Shown piece after piece: positions 26,746-35,965 of a DNA stretch of 63,377 bases. Source of the DNA: Candidatus Stackebrandtia excrementipullorum (GTDB lineage Bacteria; Actinomycetota; Actinomycetes; Mycobacteriales; Micromonosporaceae). Made by a program: the position numbers and the translations under genes. How positions within the stretch are numbered: the first letter of the stretch is position 1; every line of letters starts with the position of its first letter. The stretch lies in NCBI GenBank assembly GCA_019113825.1, contig DXGR01000134.1, positions 1-63,377 on the forward strand, written 5' to 3'. The notes under the pieces were generated by a model. That model saw nothing but the letters and a program-made list of their open reading frames with translations, did no database searches and was not told the origin of the DNA.

Positions 26746-28439
26746 CGTCGGCGACCGGACAGAAACCGACACAACCGTTCGTAAGGCCACGTGTTGACGA
26801 CGTCGTCGGCCGTCAGCCAGGCACGTTGTGCGATGCCTACGCCGAACCGCTGAAAGTCCAGATCGGCTACGGCGTGGGCATCGCTGTCGACCGCGAACTT
26901 GACACCGTGATATTTCGCCGACCGAACCAGATCGTCGGGCAGGTCGGAGCGGTCGGGGAACGAATCGATCTCCATCGCCGTCCCGGTGCGTGCGGCGGCT
27001 TTGAAGACCTCGTCCCAGTCGGCGTCGACGGGTCCACGTTTACCGATTTTTCGCGTACTCGGATGCCCGATGACGTTCACCTCGGGGTTTTCACACGCGG
27101 TAATGAAACGGCGGGTCATGTCGTCACGGTCCTGCGCGAAATGAGAGTGGACCGATGCCACGCAGACGTCGAATTCCCGCAGCACCTCCTCCGGCCAGTC
27201 GACCGCCCCGTCGGGGCCGATGTTCAACTCGGTGCCGTGAAGAAGGACCATATCCGGATAGCCGTCCTGCATCAGCTTCAGCTCGTCACGTTGCGCCTTC
27301 GCCTTCTCCAAGGTCATACGTTGCATAACCAGGTCGGGCGCGTGATCGGTCACGGCGAAGTATTCGTAGCCACGGTCGGCCGCCGCTGCGACCATCTCCC
27401 CCAGTGACGCCACGCCGTCGGTCAGGTCGGTGTGACTGTGCAGGTCCCCCAATAGATCTGCCACCTCAATCACCATCGGCAGCTCACCGCGCCGTGCGGC
27501 GGCGACCTCGCCTCGTCCCTCACGCATCGTCGGGGGAATGAACTGGAGTCCCAGCTGGGCGTAAATCTCGGCTTCGTCGAAGGACGGCAACGGTTCGTCA
27601 CCCGCGAACAGGCCGTGCTCCGACAGTGTGTACCCCTGCTCCATCGCCAGTCGACGAAGCTCCGTGTTGTGGTCTTCGGAGCCGGTGAAACACTGCAATG
27701 CCGCACCCCATGCCTGCGCCGGTACGAGTCGCACATCGACCTGTATACCGTCCCGGGTACGCACCGCGACCTTGTGACTTTCGGCCGAGATCACCTCGGT
27801 TGCGTACGGCTGCCGCAGCACCATCTCCAGGAGCGACTCGTCGGCGACGGCGAGAACGTCGATGCCTCCGATGAGGTCTTTCATTCTGCGTAGAGAACCG
27901 GCGATGCTCACGCGTTCGGCTCCCGGCCGCAGCGACCGCACGACGGCGTCGGCCAGGTTCATCGCGACACCGATGTGCACCCGGCCGCGTTGAGCGCTTA
28001 CCGCGTCGACGCCTTTCAGAAGGTTTGCCCGAGTTTTGGCGCCCAGCCCCTTGGCCCGGTCCAGTCGGCCTTCCCGCAGTGCCTCGCCCAACGCCTCCGG
28101 TGAGTCGATGCCGTACTCGCGGTACAGGGTCACCGCGGTCTTGGGTCCCAACGAGGGGACGCGTGTCAATGCGCGGACGCCTTCGGGCACCTGGTCACGC
28201 AGTTTTTCCAGCTGCGGGAACGTCCCATGGGCCAAAAGACCTTCGACCTTCGACGCGATCGCCTGCCCCACACCGGGAACGGCACGAACGTCGCCCACGG
28301 CGATGTCATGAGTGGATCCTCGGATCGCCTTGGCGGCTTTCCGATAGCTGCGGACGCGGAACGCGTCCCCGCCGCTGAGCGCGTACAGGTCGGCGTACTC
28401 CTCCAATGCTTCCGCGGCTTCGTCGTTGGCCCGTGGCAT
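26742..28439 (-). CDS. polX: PolX/PHP family protein with defective polymerase site
   Basis: A 565-residue protein with the layout of bacterial PolX: an 8-kDa HhH domain (about 1-150; PGVGQAIA, PSLGPKTA), a palm/thumb domain to about 310 and a C-terminal PHP nuclease (about 330-560). PHP metal ligands are intact (DLHSHTD with H334 and H336, TDHA, GTELN, SVHSH, GHPS, DSDAH). In the palm the motif GSLRR...GGID has G192 where the first catalytic Asp belongs; D194 and D235 remain. DNA synthesis is therefore doubtful while 3'-5' exonuclease or AP-endonuclease activity is likely, giving a base-excision-repair role. It is divergent from the subtilisin gene. Confidence 0.88.
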   Translation of the reverse strand: MPRANDEAAEALEEYADLYALSGGDAFRVRSYRKAAKAIRGSTHDIAVGDVRAVPGVGQAIASKVEGLLAHGTFPQLEKLRDQVPEGVRALTRVPSLGPKTAVTLYREYGIDSPEALGEALREGRLDRAKGLGAKTRANLLKGVDAVSAQRGRVHIGVAMNLADAVVRSLRPGAERVSIAGSLRRMKDLIGGIDVLAVADESLLEMVLRQPYATEVISAESHKVAVRTRDGIQVDVRLVPAQAWGAALQCFTGSEDHNTELRRLAMEQGYTLSEHGLFAGDEPLPSFDEAEIYAQLGLQFIPPTMREGRGEVAAARRGELPMVIEVADLLGDLHSHTDLTDGVASLGEMVAAAADRGYEYFAVTDHAPDLVMQRMTLEKAKAQRDELKLMQDGYPDMVLLHGTELNIGPDGAVDWPEEVLREFDVCVASVHSHFAQDRDDMTRRFITACENPEVNVIGHPSTRKIGKRGPVDADWDEVFKAAARTGTAMEIDSFPDRSDLPDDLVRSAKYHGVKFAVDSDAHAVADLDFQRFGVGIAQRAWLTADDVVNTWPYERLCRFLSGRRR

Positions 28440-28618
28440 ACCCGTCAGCCTAGATCGACGACGTGTCGTCGCATCGTCACTTCAGCGGGTTGGCCACGGG
28501 CCGCCCGCTGTGCGCTCGTTTGAGGTGACACCGACGGAGAGGTTTACGAAACCATCGGAAACAACGCATACTTATTGCTACTTGCCCATGTATGACTACC
28601 TTGGAAGAGTAGGCTCCC

Positions 28619-29779
28619 ATGCCCCACCGGCAGACATTCGCCGCCGTGTGCATCACCACTCTCGTCGCCATCACACTGCAGGCAACCCCGGCCCAAGCCG
28701 ATTCCGGCACCGTCCTGGCAACGGACAAACCTATTGCCGACTCCTACATCGTCGTTCTCGCCGACAACACGGCGAGCACCGCCGACCTCCTTGCCGGTCG
28801 CTACAACGCCACCGTCACCAGCACGTACGACCACGCCCTGACCGGCTTCGCCGCCACCATGAGCGAAACCGACGCCAAACGACTCGCCGCCGACCCCGCG
28901 ATCGCCTACGTCGAACAAAACGGCACCGTCAGCCTCGCGGGAACCCAGTACGATCCACCGTCATGGGGCCTCGACCGCATCGATCAACGCGCGGGCACCG
29001 ACGGTAAGTACACGTACCCCAACACCGGCGACGCCGCCGACATCTACGTCCTCGACACCGGCGTCCGCATCACACACGACGACTTCGACGACCGCGCGGT
29101 CTGGGGAGTCAACACCGTCGACGACGACGACACCGACTGCAACGGACACGGCACACACGTCGCGGGGATCGCAGGCGGCACCGAGTACGGCGTCGCCAAA
29201 GAAGCCCGGATCATCGCCGTCAAAGTTCTCGACTGCAGCGGATCCGGCACCTATGAGGGCATTATCGCCGGCATCGACTGGGTGACTCGAGACGCCGGTG
29301 ACAACGCCGTAGCCAACATGAGCCTCGGCGGATCCGCCAGTCAAGCCCTCGACGACGCGGTTCTCGCGTCGGTCGATTCCGGCGTCACCTACGCTCTCGC
29401 CGCAGGCAACGACGCGTACGACGCCTGCGGGGTCTCTCCGGCTCGCACAGGCGCTCACCCGGGCGCCGTCACCGTCGGCAACAGCACCATCGGCGATACC
29501 ACCGCATCGAGTTCCAATTACGGCCCCTGCGTCGACATCTACGCACCCGGAACCGACATCTATTCCGCGTGGCACACCGATGACTCCGCCGCGCAGATGC
29601 TGTCGGGCACGTCAATGGCCGCGCCACACGTCGCCGGGACCGCCGCCATCGTCCTGACCGCCGAGCCCGGGTTGATCCCCGCCGACGTCGAGCAACGAAT
29701 CGTCGACGACGCCACCATCGTCACCGAACCATCGGGAATGACCTTCCCACTGCTGTACATCAACAACGGCATCGTCTAG
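28619..29779 (+). CDS. Secreted subtilisin-like serine protease (S8) with I9 propeptide
   Basis: A 386-residue preproprotein. A Sec signal peptide ends near residue 27 (PAQADS). An inhibitor-I9 propeptide (about 42-105, with SYIVVL and ALTGFAA) precedes the peptidase domain. The catalytic triad is D146 (VLDTGV), H177 (GHGTHVAG) and S332 (SGTSMAAPH). Four cysteines in the mature part (C174, C206, C270, C304) could give two disulfides as in proteinase K-type members. There is no extra C-terminal domain. ATG 28619 is preceded by an AGG-containing leader. It is transcribed alone; an extracellular nutritional or processing role is likely. Confidence 0.93.
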   Translation: MPHRQTFAAVCITTLVAITLQATPAQADSGTVLATDKPIADSYIVVLADNTASTADLLAGRYNATVTSTYDHALTGFAATMSETDAKRLAADPAIAYVEQNGTVSLAGTQYDPPSWGLDRIDQRAGTDGKYTYPNTGDAADIYVLDTGVRITHDDFDDRAVWGVNTVDDDDTDCNGHGTHVAGIAGGTEYGVAKEARIIAVKVLDCSGSGTYEGIIAGIDWVTRDAGDNAVANMSLGGSASQALDDAVLASVDSGVTYALAAGNDAYDACGVSPARTGAHPGAVTVGNSTIGDTTASSSNYGPCVDIYAPGTDIYSAWHTDDSAAQMLSGTSMAAPHVAGTAAIVLTAEPGLIPADVEQRIVDDATIVTEPSGMTFPLLYINNGIV

Positions 29780-29843
29780 AAACGACGAGGGTTGGGGGTT
29801 TGGCGGACGCTCGACCGTCATACCCACCTGGTTGGGTGCACAT

Positions 29844-31514
29844 ATGCGAACCGCAGTGGTTCCGGACGCGGGTGACGGCGGCTGGATACAGGACCTCGAC
29901 GCGACCGGTGCGCCCGCGCGTCCACCACGACACCTTCCCCACCTACGCCAGTATCTCGCCGACGTCGAATCCCGGACCGCGGCACCTCGGTGGATCGTCT
30001 CCGAAACGCGCCGCGTCTACCCGGCCATGCTCGCTGCAGGGCTGCGCCTGACCCGTACCTGGGACGTCACCCTCTCCGAAGCGGTCCTCCTGGGTGCCGA
30101 GGGCCGCGGTGGTGAACCGCCCCATGTCGACGCCGCCTACGCCAGACTGCGAAACCTGCCCGTCCCGCCTCCGCCCGACCTTGCACCCGCAGCTCGGAAC
30201 ACCCTCTTCGACACCGTTCCCGCGTCCGACCCCAAAACCGAGTTGGACACTCTTGTCGCCGTGTATCGCGGCCAGTTGCGTCGCACCGACGACCTACCGG
30301 GATCGTTGAAATTGTTGTTGGCGGCCGAATCCGCCGGGGGTCTCATCGCCGCGGAGATGACCCACCACGGGCTGCCCTGGCGCCGCGACATCCACGATGC
30401 CATCCTCACCGATCTCATCGGACCACGACCGGTGAAGGGGATGCGCCCGAAAAGACTCCAGCAACTTGCCGACGAAGTCGCCGACCGGTTCGGCCATCCG
30501 GTGAACCCCGATTCGCCTCAACAGGTCATCGCCGCTTTTCGGCGCGCAGGCCATCCTGTGGACAGCACCAGGGCCTGGGAACTGTCCGAGGTCGCTCATC
30601 CTGCGGTCCGTCCGCTACTGCGCTACAAGGAACTGGCACGCATCCATTCGGCTCACGGCTGGAAATGGATGAGCGAGTGGGTCACCGGCGACCCCGACGT
30701 GGGTGGACGTTTTCGGCCCGAATACGTAGTGGGTGGCGTGGTGACCGGTCGCTGGGCGACCAAAGGCGGCGGGGCACTTCAGATACCGAGGGCACTTCGG
30801 CCCGCCTGTCACGCCGATCCCGGGTGGAAGCTGGTCGTCGCCGACGCCTCACAGCTCGAACCTCGCGTGCTTGCGGCCATGTCCGGTGACCACGCCATGG
30901 CCTCCGCAGCGGGAACCGACGACCTTTATGCCGCGCTCGCCCCCACTTTCGGTGGCCACCGTGACGACGCCAAAATCGCCTTGCTGTCGGCCATGTACGG
31001 CGGCACCGCCGGGAACGCGAACCGGTTGTTGACCGTCATGAGACGCCGTTTCCCACAGGCATGGAACCACGTCGAAGCGGCCGCTCGCGTGGGCGAGACC
31101 GGTGGCACCGTCAAAACCTGGCTGGGCCGCACCTGTCCTCCGCCGCCGGAAAAGTGGTGGATCATGCGTTCACGGGATACCCGCGCCGTCCGAGACCGTG
31201 GTCGTTTCACCCGCAACTTCGTGGTCCAGGGCACGGCTGCGGAATGGGCACTGGCCATGATGGGGTATCTGCGTGGGCGTCTCCATGCGGACCATCTGGG
31301 AGACCTCGTTTTCTTTCAGCACGACGAGGTCATCGTCCACTCCCCCGTTCAGCACACCGACGAAGTCGCTCACGTGGTCCAGCAGTCCGCCGACGACGCC
31401 ACACGACTCCTGTTCGGAGACACCGACGTTCGTATTCCATTGACCACACACGTCGTCGACCACTACGGCCAGGCGGGACAAGATCCCCATCCGGAGCGGC
31501 TCACCTCGTCATGA
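29844..31514 (+). CDS. Family-A DNA polymerase-like protein (small actinobacterial type)
   Basis: A 556-residue protein related to DNA polymerase I but much shorter. The 5' nuclease is absent and the N-terminal 170 residues are a reduced 3'-5' exonuclease-like domain without recognisable carboxylates. Polymerase motifs are present: A as DASQLEPR (D334), B as R373-K377 with a YG end, and C as HDE (493-495). At the position of the motif-B Phe (nucleotide discrimination) this protein has Leu 381, and Tyr of motif A is Ala. It may act in repair or translesion synthesis. ATG 29844 is used; a TTG 12 bases upstream is possible. The 3' end overlaps the convergent acetyltransferase gene by six bases. 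Confidence 0.85.
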   Translation: MRTAVVPDAGDGGWIQDLDATGAPARPPRHLPHLRQYLADVESRTAAPRWIVSETRRVYPAMLAAGLRLTRTWDVTLSEAVLLGAEGRGGEPPHVDAAYARLRNLPVPPPPDLAPAARNTLFDTVPASDPKTELDTLVAVYRGQLRRTDDLPGSLKLLLAAESAGGLIAAEMTHHGLPWRRDIHDAILTDLIGPRPVKGMRPKRLQQLADEVADRFGHPVNPDSPQQVIAAFRRAGHPVDSTRAWELSEVAHPAVRPLLRYKELARIHSAHGWKWMSEWVTGDPDVGGRFRPEYVVGGVVTGRWATKGGGALQIPRALRPACHADPGWKLVVADASQLEPRVLAAMSGDHAMASAAGTDDLYAALAPTFGGHRDDAKIALLSAMYGGTAGNANRLLTVMRRRFPQAWNHVEAAARVGETGGTVKTWLGRTCPPPPEKWWIMRSRDTRAVRDRGRFTRNFVVQGTAAEWALAMMGYLRGRLHADHLGDLVFFQHDEVIVHSPVQHTDEVAHVVQQSADDATRLLFGDTDVRIPLTTHVVDHYGQAGQDPHPERLTSS

Positions 31515-32150
31515 CGTGTGCCCCGTCCCCTGTGGTGAGCTCCGGTATTGCCGTTCCCCCACCACAAGCACGACATCGCGACGCGGATACGGCAACGGAT
31601 CGGACGCCAACCTGGCATACGACTCCACATCGAACCGTTCCCCGCCGTAACACAGTTTGGCCCTCTCGATGCCCTCGGACACGAACCCTCCGTGGCGGGC
31701 GACACGGCCGGACGCCGGGTTGTTGACGCGGTGGCCCAGCTCCAACCGGTACACACCGCCCACATCGTGCACCCACGGGACCACCGCGGCCAACGCGTCG
31801 GCCGCAACGCCGTGGCCGCGCGCCCGAGAGGCCACCCAATACGAGACCCAGCCGCAGTCGTGCTGATCGACACCGGTCACGGCGACGTTTCCCACGGGTA
31901 TGTCGTCGGACCCGGTGACTGCGAAAACGAATCCGGATTCGCGTGACGTCTTGCCGCAGGACCAGTCCAGCCAGCGGTTCGCGGAAGCGACGTCGACGAT
32001 CGGTTCACCGGCTTGCTGTGTCATGTCGTCGGTCGCGAAGGCCGTGATGACGTCGGACGCATCCGACCGTCGCCAAGGTCGCAGGACGAGAGGAGTTTGG
32101 CGATCGAACCGCATCCTCCCACTGTCACACGGTGGCGTCCCATCGACCAC
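31509..32150 (-). CDS. GNAT acetyltransferase, RimJ/RimL type
   Basis: A 213-residue acetyltransferase. The region GWVSYWVASRARGHGVAADAL carries the acetyl-CoA loop (R-G-H-G-V-A), followed by RLELGHRVNNPASGRVARHGGF, where the N-P-A-S/A-R pattern typical of RimJ/RimL-type enzymes is clear. The substrate may be a protein N-terminus or a small amine. GTG 32150 has AGGGA five bases upstream; the ATG at 32114 (MRFDRQTP) is closer to the usual start but its GGGAGG is immediately adjacent, too close for normal spacing. It converges on the polymerase gene with a six-base overlap. Confidence 0.8.
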   Translation of the reverse strand: MVDGTPPCDSGRMRFDRQTPLVLRPWRRSDASDVITAFATDDMTQQAGEPIVDVASANRWLDWSCGKTSRESGFVFAVTGSDDIPVGNVAVTGVDQHDCGWVSYWVASRARGHGVAADALAAVVPWVHDVGGVYRLELGHRVNNPASGRVARHGGFVSEGIERAKLCYGGERFDVESYARLASDPLPYPRRDVVLVVGERQYRSSPQGTGHTS

Positions 32151-32356
32151 GTGTTCCCTTCACAAGCCGATAACGGTTGAGCCTCAAGTGGCCTCGGCGA
32201 TCCGACAACGCGGATTCGACGAGGCGTTCGGGAAACCCCGTTACCGAACGCGGTGATGGACGATATTGCGCGGTTGGTCGACGCGAGAAAACCCCGAAGA
32301 GCCACGTCATCGAACAGTTCCCGGTTTCCCATGGGAAAACCTATGGAGCAAACAAG

Positions 32357-32391
32357 AAACGGACATTCCGAATCAATCGGAATGTCCGTTT
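32357..32391 (-). terminator. Terminator of the tRNA-Pro gene
   Basis: A perfect 15-bp stem (32357-32371 and 32377-32391) with a five-base loop begins five bases after the 3' end of the tRNA on the minus strand. The distal arm ends in GUUU, followed by CUUGUUUG. Confidence 0.85.
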
Positions 32392-32395
32392 TCTG

Positions 32396-32470
32396 TCGGG
32401 TTGGCGGGATTTGAACCCGCGACCTCCACACCCCCAGTATGGCGCCCTAACCAAGCTAGGCCACAACCCG
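32396..32470 (-). tRNA. tRNA-Pro (anticodon GGG)
   Basis: The minus strand folds into a complete cloverleaf of 75 bases: acceptor CGGGTTG/CAACCCG with discriminator A, D arm GCCT/AGGG C, anticodon stem CCATA/TGTGG with loop C-T-GGG-G-G (anticodon at 32433-32435), and T arm GCGGG TTCAAAT CCCGC. The CCA end is not encoded. It reads CCC and CCU codons. It lies between the der gene and a GNAT gene and has its own terminator. Confidence 0.95.
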
Positions 32471-32550
32471 AGTGTCGCCTTACGCCTGAACCGGCGCAAC
32501 GACGGACTAACTTTAGCGCAATCGACAACTCGGGCTCACACGGGTACCGA

Positions 32551-33912
32551 TCACTTCTGTTTCCCCTTGCCCCGCTTCTCCCGCGGCTTGACCGTGATCG
32601 ATATCGGCGACCCCTCAAACCCGAAGTCTTCACGCAGCCGCCGTTCGATATAGCGAACATACTGCGGGTCCAGCTGCCCCGATGTGAACAGGATGAACTT
32701 CGGCGGCCGAATCCCGGCCTGCGTCATGAACAAGACCTTCGGTGCCTTGCCGGCACGGACGGGGTGAGGTCGCGCCTGGATCAGGCCGGAGATCCACTGA
32801 TTGAGCTCACCGGTGGGTACCCGCTGCTCCCACCCGGCCAGAGCGGTACGCAACGCCGGAGCGAGTTTGGCGACCGCGCGGCCGGTCTGCGCCGAGATGT
32901 TGACACGCGGCGCCCAGGTGATACGCCGCAGCTCCCGGTCGATTTCGCGGCCCAGCAGGTATCGGCGGTCGTCGTCGACCAGGTCCCACTTGTTGAACGC
33001 GATGACCAGTGCCCGACCGGACTCCACCACCTGCGCCAGAACCCGTTGGTCCTGTTCGCTGATGGGTTCGGAGGCGTCGAGAAGGACGACGGCCACCTCG
33101 GCGGCGTCAACGGCCGCCTGGGTACGCAACGATGCGTAGTACTCGGTTCCCGATGCCTGCTTGACCCGCTTCCGCAGGCCCGCGGTGTCGACGAACCGCC
33201 AGATTTCGCCCTCCAGGTCGATGAGAGTGTCAACCGGATCGACCGTTGTGCCGGCAACCGAGTCGACGACCACCCTGTCCTCGCCGGCGAGTCGGTTGAG
33301 AAGGCTCGACTTGCCGACGTTGGGGCGCCCCACGAGTGCGACACGGCGCGGCCCGGACTCGACGAGGTCGGCCGAGGGAAGCTCCGGTAGCCGCTCCTGG
33401 ATCAGGTCGAGCAGATCACCGGCACCACGTCCGTGAAGCGCCGAGATCGGTTGTGGTTCACCCAAACCAAGAGACCACAGGCCGGCTGCATCGGATTCGG
33501 TACGGGCGTCGTCGACCTTGTTGGCGACAAGGATTATCGGCTTTTTACTCCGGTGGAGGATGCGCACGGCGGCTTCGTCGGCGTCGGTGGCGCCGGTGAG
33601 GGTGTCGATGACCAGGATGATCACATCGGCCGTACGCATGGCGGATTCGGCCTGCGCCGCGATGGCCGCGGCACGGCCTTCGGCGCCCGGTTCCCAGCCG
33701 CCGGTGTCGACAACGGTGAAGCGTCGCCCGTTCCAGGTCGCGTCGTAGGCGATGCGGTCACGGGTGACCCCCGGGGTGTCTTCGACGACAGCCTGACGGC
33801 GGCCGATAAGCCGGTTGACAAGCGTCGACTTACCGACGTTCGGACGGCCCACGACGGCCACCACCGGGGTAGCGACGGCGGCGTCGGCGGTGACGGTGTT
33901 TTCCTCGGTCAT
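32551..33912 (-). CDS. der: Ribosome-assembly GTPase Der (EngA)
   Basis: A 453-residue GTPase with two tandem G domains and a C-terminal KH-like domain, needed for maturation of the 50S subunit. Domain 1 shows [21 protein letters not shown] and NKVD; domain 2 shows [14 protein letters not shown] and NKWD. The KH domain occupies about 360-453 and ends in a Lys-rich tail. A short acidic N-terminal extension is typical of actinobacteria. Its ATG at 33912 overlaps the cmk stop codon by four bases, so the two genes are coupled. Confidence 0.97.
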   Translation of the reverse strand: MTEENTVTADAAVATPVVAVVGRPNVGKSTLVNRLIGRRQAVVEDTPGVTRDRIAYDATWNGRRFTVVDTGGWEPGAEGRAAAIAAQAESAMRTADVIILVIDTLTGATDADEAAVRILHRSKKPIILVANKVDDARTESDAAGLWSLGLGEPQPISALHGRGAGDLLDLIQERLPELPSADLVESGPRRVALVGRPNVGKSSLLNRLAGEDRVVVDSVAGTTVDPVDTLIDLEGEIWRFVDTAGLRKRVKQASGTEYYASLRTQAAVDAAEVAVVLLDASEPISEQDQRVLAQVVESGRALVIAFNKWDLVDDDRRYLLGREIDRELRRITWAPRVNISAQTGRAVAKLAPALRTALAGWEQRVPTGELNQWISGLIQARPHPVRAGKAPKVLFMTQAGIRPPKFILFTSGQLDPQYVRYIERRLREDFGFEGSPISITVKPREKRGKGKQK

Positions 33913-34580
33913 GCGTTGTTCCTCTGCGCCAGGAGCTCGAATAGCACGGTGAGCACCTGCTCGAGATCAAGGTGGGTCGTGTCGACGACGACCGCCCCCG
34001 GGGCGGCGTCGTGCGGCCGGGTGGTCTTGGAGTCGGCTGTGTCACGACGTTGTATGTCGGCGGCGGTCGTAGCGATATCGGCACCGTTTTGACCGCTTCG
34101 GCGGCGGGCGCGTTCGGCCGGGTCCGCGGTGAGATACACCTTGAGATCGGCGTGCGGCGCCACCACCTCGGCGATGTCGCGGCCTTCGACCACGATGGCC
34201 GAGGCGGCGGCGATGATGTCGCGTTGAAGTTTGATGAGGTGTTGACGGACCTCGGGGACTCCCGATACAGCCGAAACGTGTGCGGTGACCTCGGCGCCAC
34301 GAATCTCGGTGTCGACGTTGACGTCGTCGATGCGGGTGTAGCGATCGTCGGGATGGGTGCCGAACTCGAATCTGGTTCCCTCAACGACCTTCATGATGGT
34401 GGCGGCATCACTGTGGCTGACACCGGAACGCATGACCGCAAGGGTGACGGCGCGGTACATGGCGCCGGTGTCGAGACAGGCCGCACCGAGTTCGGTGGCG
34501 AGTCGACGGGAGACGCTGGATTTGCCGGATCCGGATGGCCCGTCGATGGCGATGATTCCGTCGAACGGTGTTGTGGGCAC
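33909..34580 (-). CDS. cmk: Cytidylate kinase
   Basis: A 223-residue NMP kinase that phosphorylates CMP and dCMP. It has the P-loop GPSGSGKSS near residue 13, the substrate-binding LDTGAMYRA, the VEGRDI motif and the lid [13 protein letters not shown] 34580 is chosen since GAGGAG lies six bases upstream and the protein begins like other Cmk proteins; an upstream ATG would add a non-conserved stretch. It is upstream of and coupled to der, the standard actinobacterial arrangement. Confidence 0.95.
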   Translation of the reverse strand: MPTTPFDGIIAIDGPSGSGKSSVSRRLATELGAACLDTGAMYRAVTLAVMRSGVSHSDAATIMKVVEGTRFEFGTHPDDRYTRIDDVNVDTEIRGAEVTAHVSAVSGVPEVRQHLIKLQRDIIAAASAIVVEGRDIAEVVAPHADLKVYLTADPAERARRRSGQNGADIATTAADIQRRDTADSKTTRPHDAAPGAVVVDTTHLDLEQVLTVLFELLAQRNNA

Positions 34581-34641
34581 GTTGGTCTCCTCGGATGATG
34601 TTTCGTTGCCGCGTTCAATCATGCCTGGTGGCTGTGGAGGC

Positions 34642-35445
34642 TCAACGGGTGGCGGGGCGTTTGGTTCCGGTGGCGGCCACCACACGTCGGGTGATCCGCG
34701 GAGCGAATCGTGCGGCCACGGCCATGGCACGCAAAAACTGCGGGAGGAAGACCTCGTCGTGCTCACACGCTGTGGCCCGGACGATCCGGGCGGCGACATG
34801 CTGTGGTGTGAGTGTCGGCATGAGCCGGGACACCGCGGGGATGTTGGCGGCCGATCCGGGATTGTTGCGGAAGTACTCGGAGACGACGTGGCCGGGGATG
34901 ATTTCGGTTACACCGATACCCGTGCCTTTGAGATCAACCCGTAGAGCCTCGGTGAGACCTCGCAGGCCGTAACGGCTCGCCGCATATCCAGCGCTTGCCG
35001 GCCACACGACGCGAGAAGCCGGCGAGTTGACGTTGACGATGTGACCGACGCCTCGGTCGACCATGGCCGGCAGCAGTGCCGTGGTGAGGTAACCGGCCGC
35101 AAGGTAGGGCACGGCCGCCATACGTTCGAACTCTTCGCCGGTGGTGTCGTCGATGAAACGAAACCGTCCGGCACCGGCGTTGTTGACGAGGATGTGTGGG
35201 GCGCCGTGTTCGGTCGTGACCTCGTCGACAAGACGGACCACGGCCCGACGGTCGGACACGTCGCATGGGTGGACGTGTGCGCGACCCCCGCGTTCGGTGA
35301 TCTCGCGGGCGACCACCTCGAGCCTGGCGACGTTTCTGGCCACGAGCAGAACGTCGGCGCCGTAGCGGGCGAATTCGACCGCGGTGGCCGCACCGATGCC
35401 CATGGAGGCACCGGTGACGATGACGGTGTTACCTGTGATGCGCAT
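34642..35445 (-). CDS. Short-chain dehydrogenase/reductase with substituted catalytic Lys
   Basis: A 267-residue classical SDR. The nucleotide loop TGASMGIG, NNAGAG and the NVNS catalytic-serine strand are present. The active-site Tyr is Y154 (GYAASR), but the invariant YxxxK lysine is Arg (R158), so proton relay would be altered. The basic residue R37 after the second strand suggests NADP preference. The C-terminal extension is Arg/Ala-rich. ATG 35445 has AGGGGA upstream. The substrate is unknown; members of this subgroup act on lipid-like or secondary-alcohol substrates. Confidence 0.82.
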   Translation of the reverse strand: MRITGNTVIVTGASMGIGAATAVEFARYGADVLLVARNVARLEVVAREITERGGRAHVHPCDVSDRRAVVRLVDEVTTEHGAPHILVNNAGAGRFRFIDDTTGEEFERMAAVPYLAAGYLTTALLPAMVDRGVGHIVNVNSPASRVVWPASAGYAASRYGLRGLTEALRVDLKGTGIGVTEIIPGHVVSEYFRNNPGSAANIPAVSRLMPTLTPQHVAARIVRATACEHDEVFLPQFLRAMAVAARFAPRITRRVVAATGTKRPATR

Positions 35446-35571
35446 GCTTCCCCTGGCCTGAGACGCCGTTTCATCCCACTCTAGAGCGCGGACAGGGCAC
35501 GCCGCCCGCCCCAAAAGACGGAATTGGGGGTTTTGGTCGGACTTGGGACTTTTATCTATCACGAGCCGATG

Positions 35572-35590
35572 CAGATCGAGTAACGATCTG
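35572..35590. promoter_or_regulatory. Inverted repeat, possible operator
   Basis: Perfect 7-bp arms CAGATCG and CGATCTG flank AGTAA. The site is 127 bases upstream of the SDR start codon and next to an AT-rich stretch that could be a promoter. TetR- or GntR-type dimers bind sites of this kind; no regulator gene is adjacent. Confidence 0.35.
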
Positions 35591-35894
35591 TGATCCTCGG
35601 CCACCGGCGGCGCCGCGAATTGTACGCATGTCCTATTGTTGACCGTAGGACACCGCTCCGCCTTGTGACCTGCAAAGACGGGCTACGGTATCCGCACTCG
35701 AAGTGATCGTCGGCGCCGTGGCGTGCCCGCTGGTGCCCGCCGATGAACCACGTGTTCTTTGTCCCCTAACCCCCCGTAGGAAACGTGAGCCGGTCCTTGT
35801 GTGTCGTAGCTTCTCGGCCGACTGCATGCTGCCCGGATCCTGCGGCAGGACTTTCGGGGCGTAATCCACTTTTGGCCTTCGAGTCCGCTTCCAT

Positions 35895-35965
35895 GTCGCT
35901 GAACCGGGTTGGTCCGGTAGCGACCAGGAAACCTCCCTGCCGGTAGGGTGCCCGCTTTCTTGGCG
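35895..35965 (+). ncRNA. Candidate structured leader element upstream of proV
   Basis: As plus-strand RNA, GUCGCU (35895-35900) pairs with AGCGAC (35919-35924), and inside it ACCGG pairs with CCGGU. Directly downstream GGAAACC (35927-35933) is followed by a CCCU/AGGG hairpin (35935-35938 and 35945-35948) and UGCC. The GG-AACC/stem/GGUGCC order recalls the core of SAM-clan riboswitches, and the GCUGAACC start recalls ydaO (cyclic di-AMP) elements, but neither consensus is complete. It is reported as an unassigned structured element. Confidence 0.35.

Noticed and set aside
35633-35869. 78-codon minus-strand frame in the proV upstream region
   Set aside because: No homology, no ribosome-binding site and composition like non-coding DNA.
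35895-35965. Assignment of the proV leader as a ydaO (c-di-AMP) or SAM riboswitch
   Set aside because: Only parts of either consensus are visible; the closing 3' segment expected for ydaO is not found, so the element is left unassigned.
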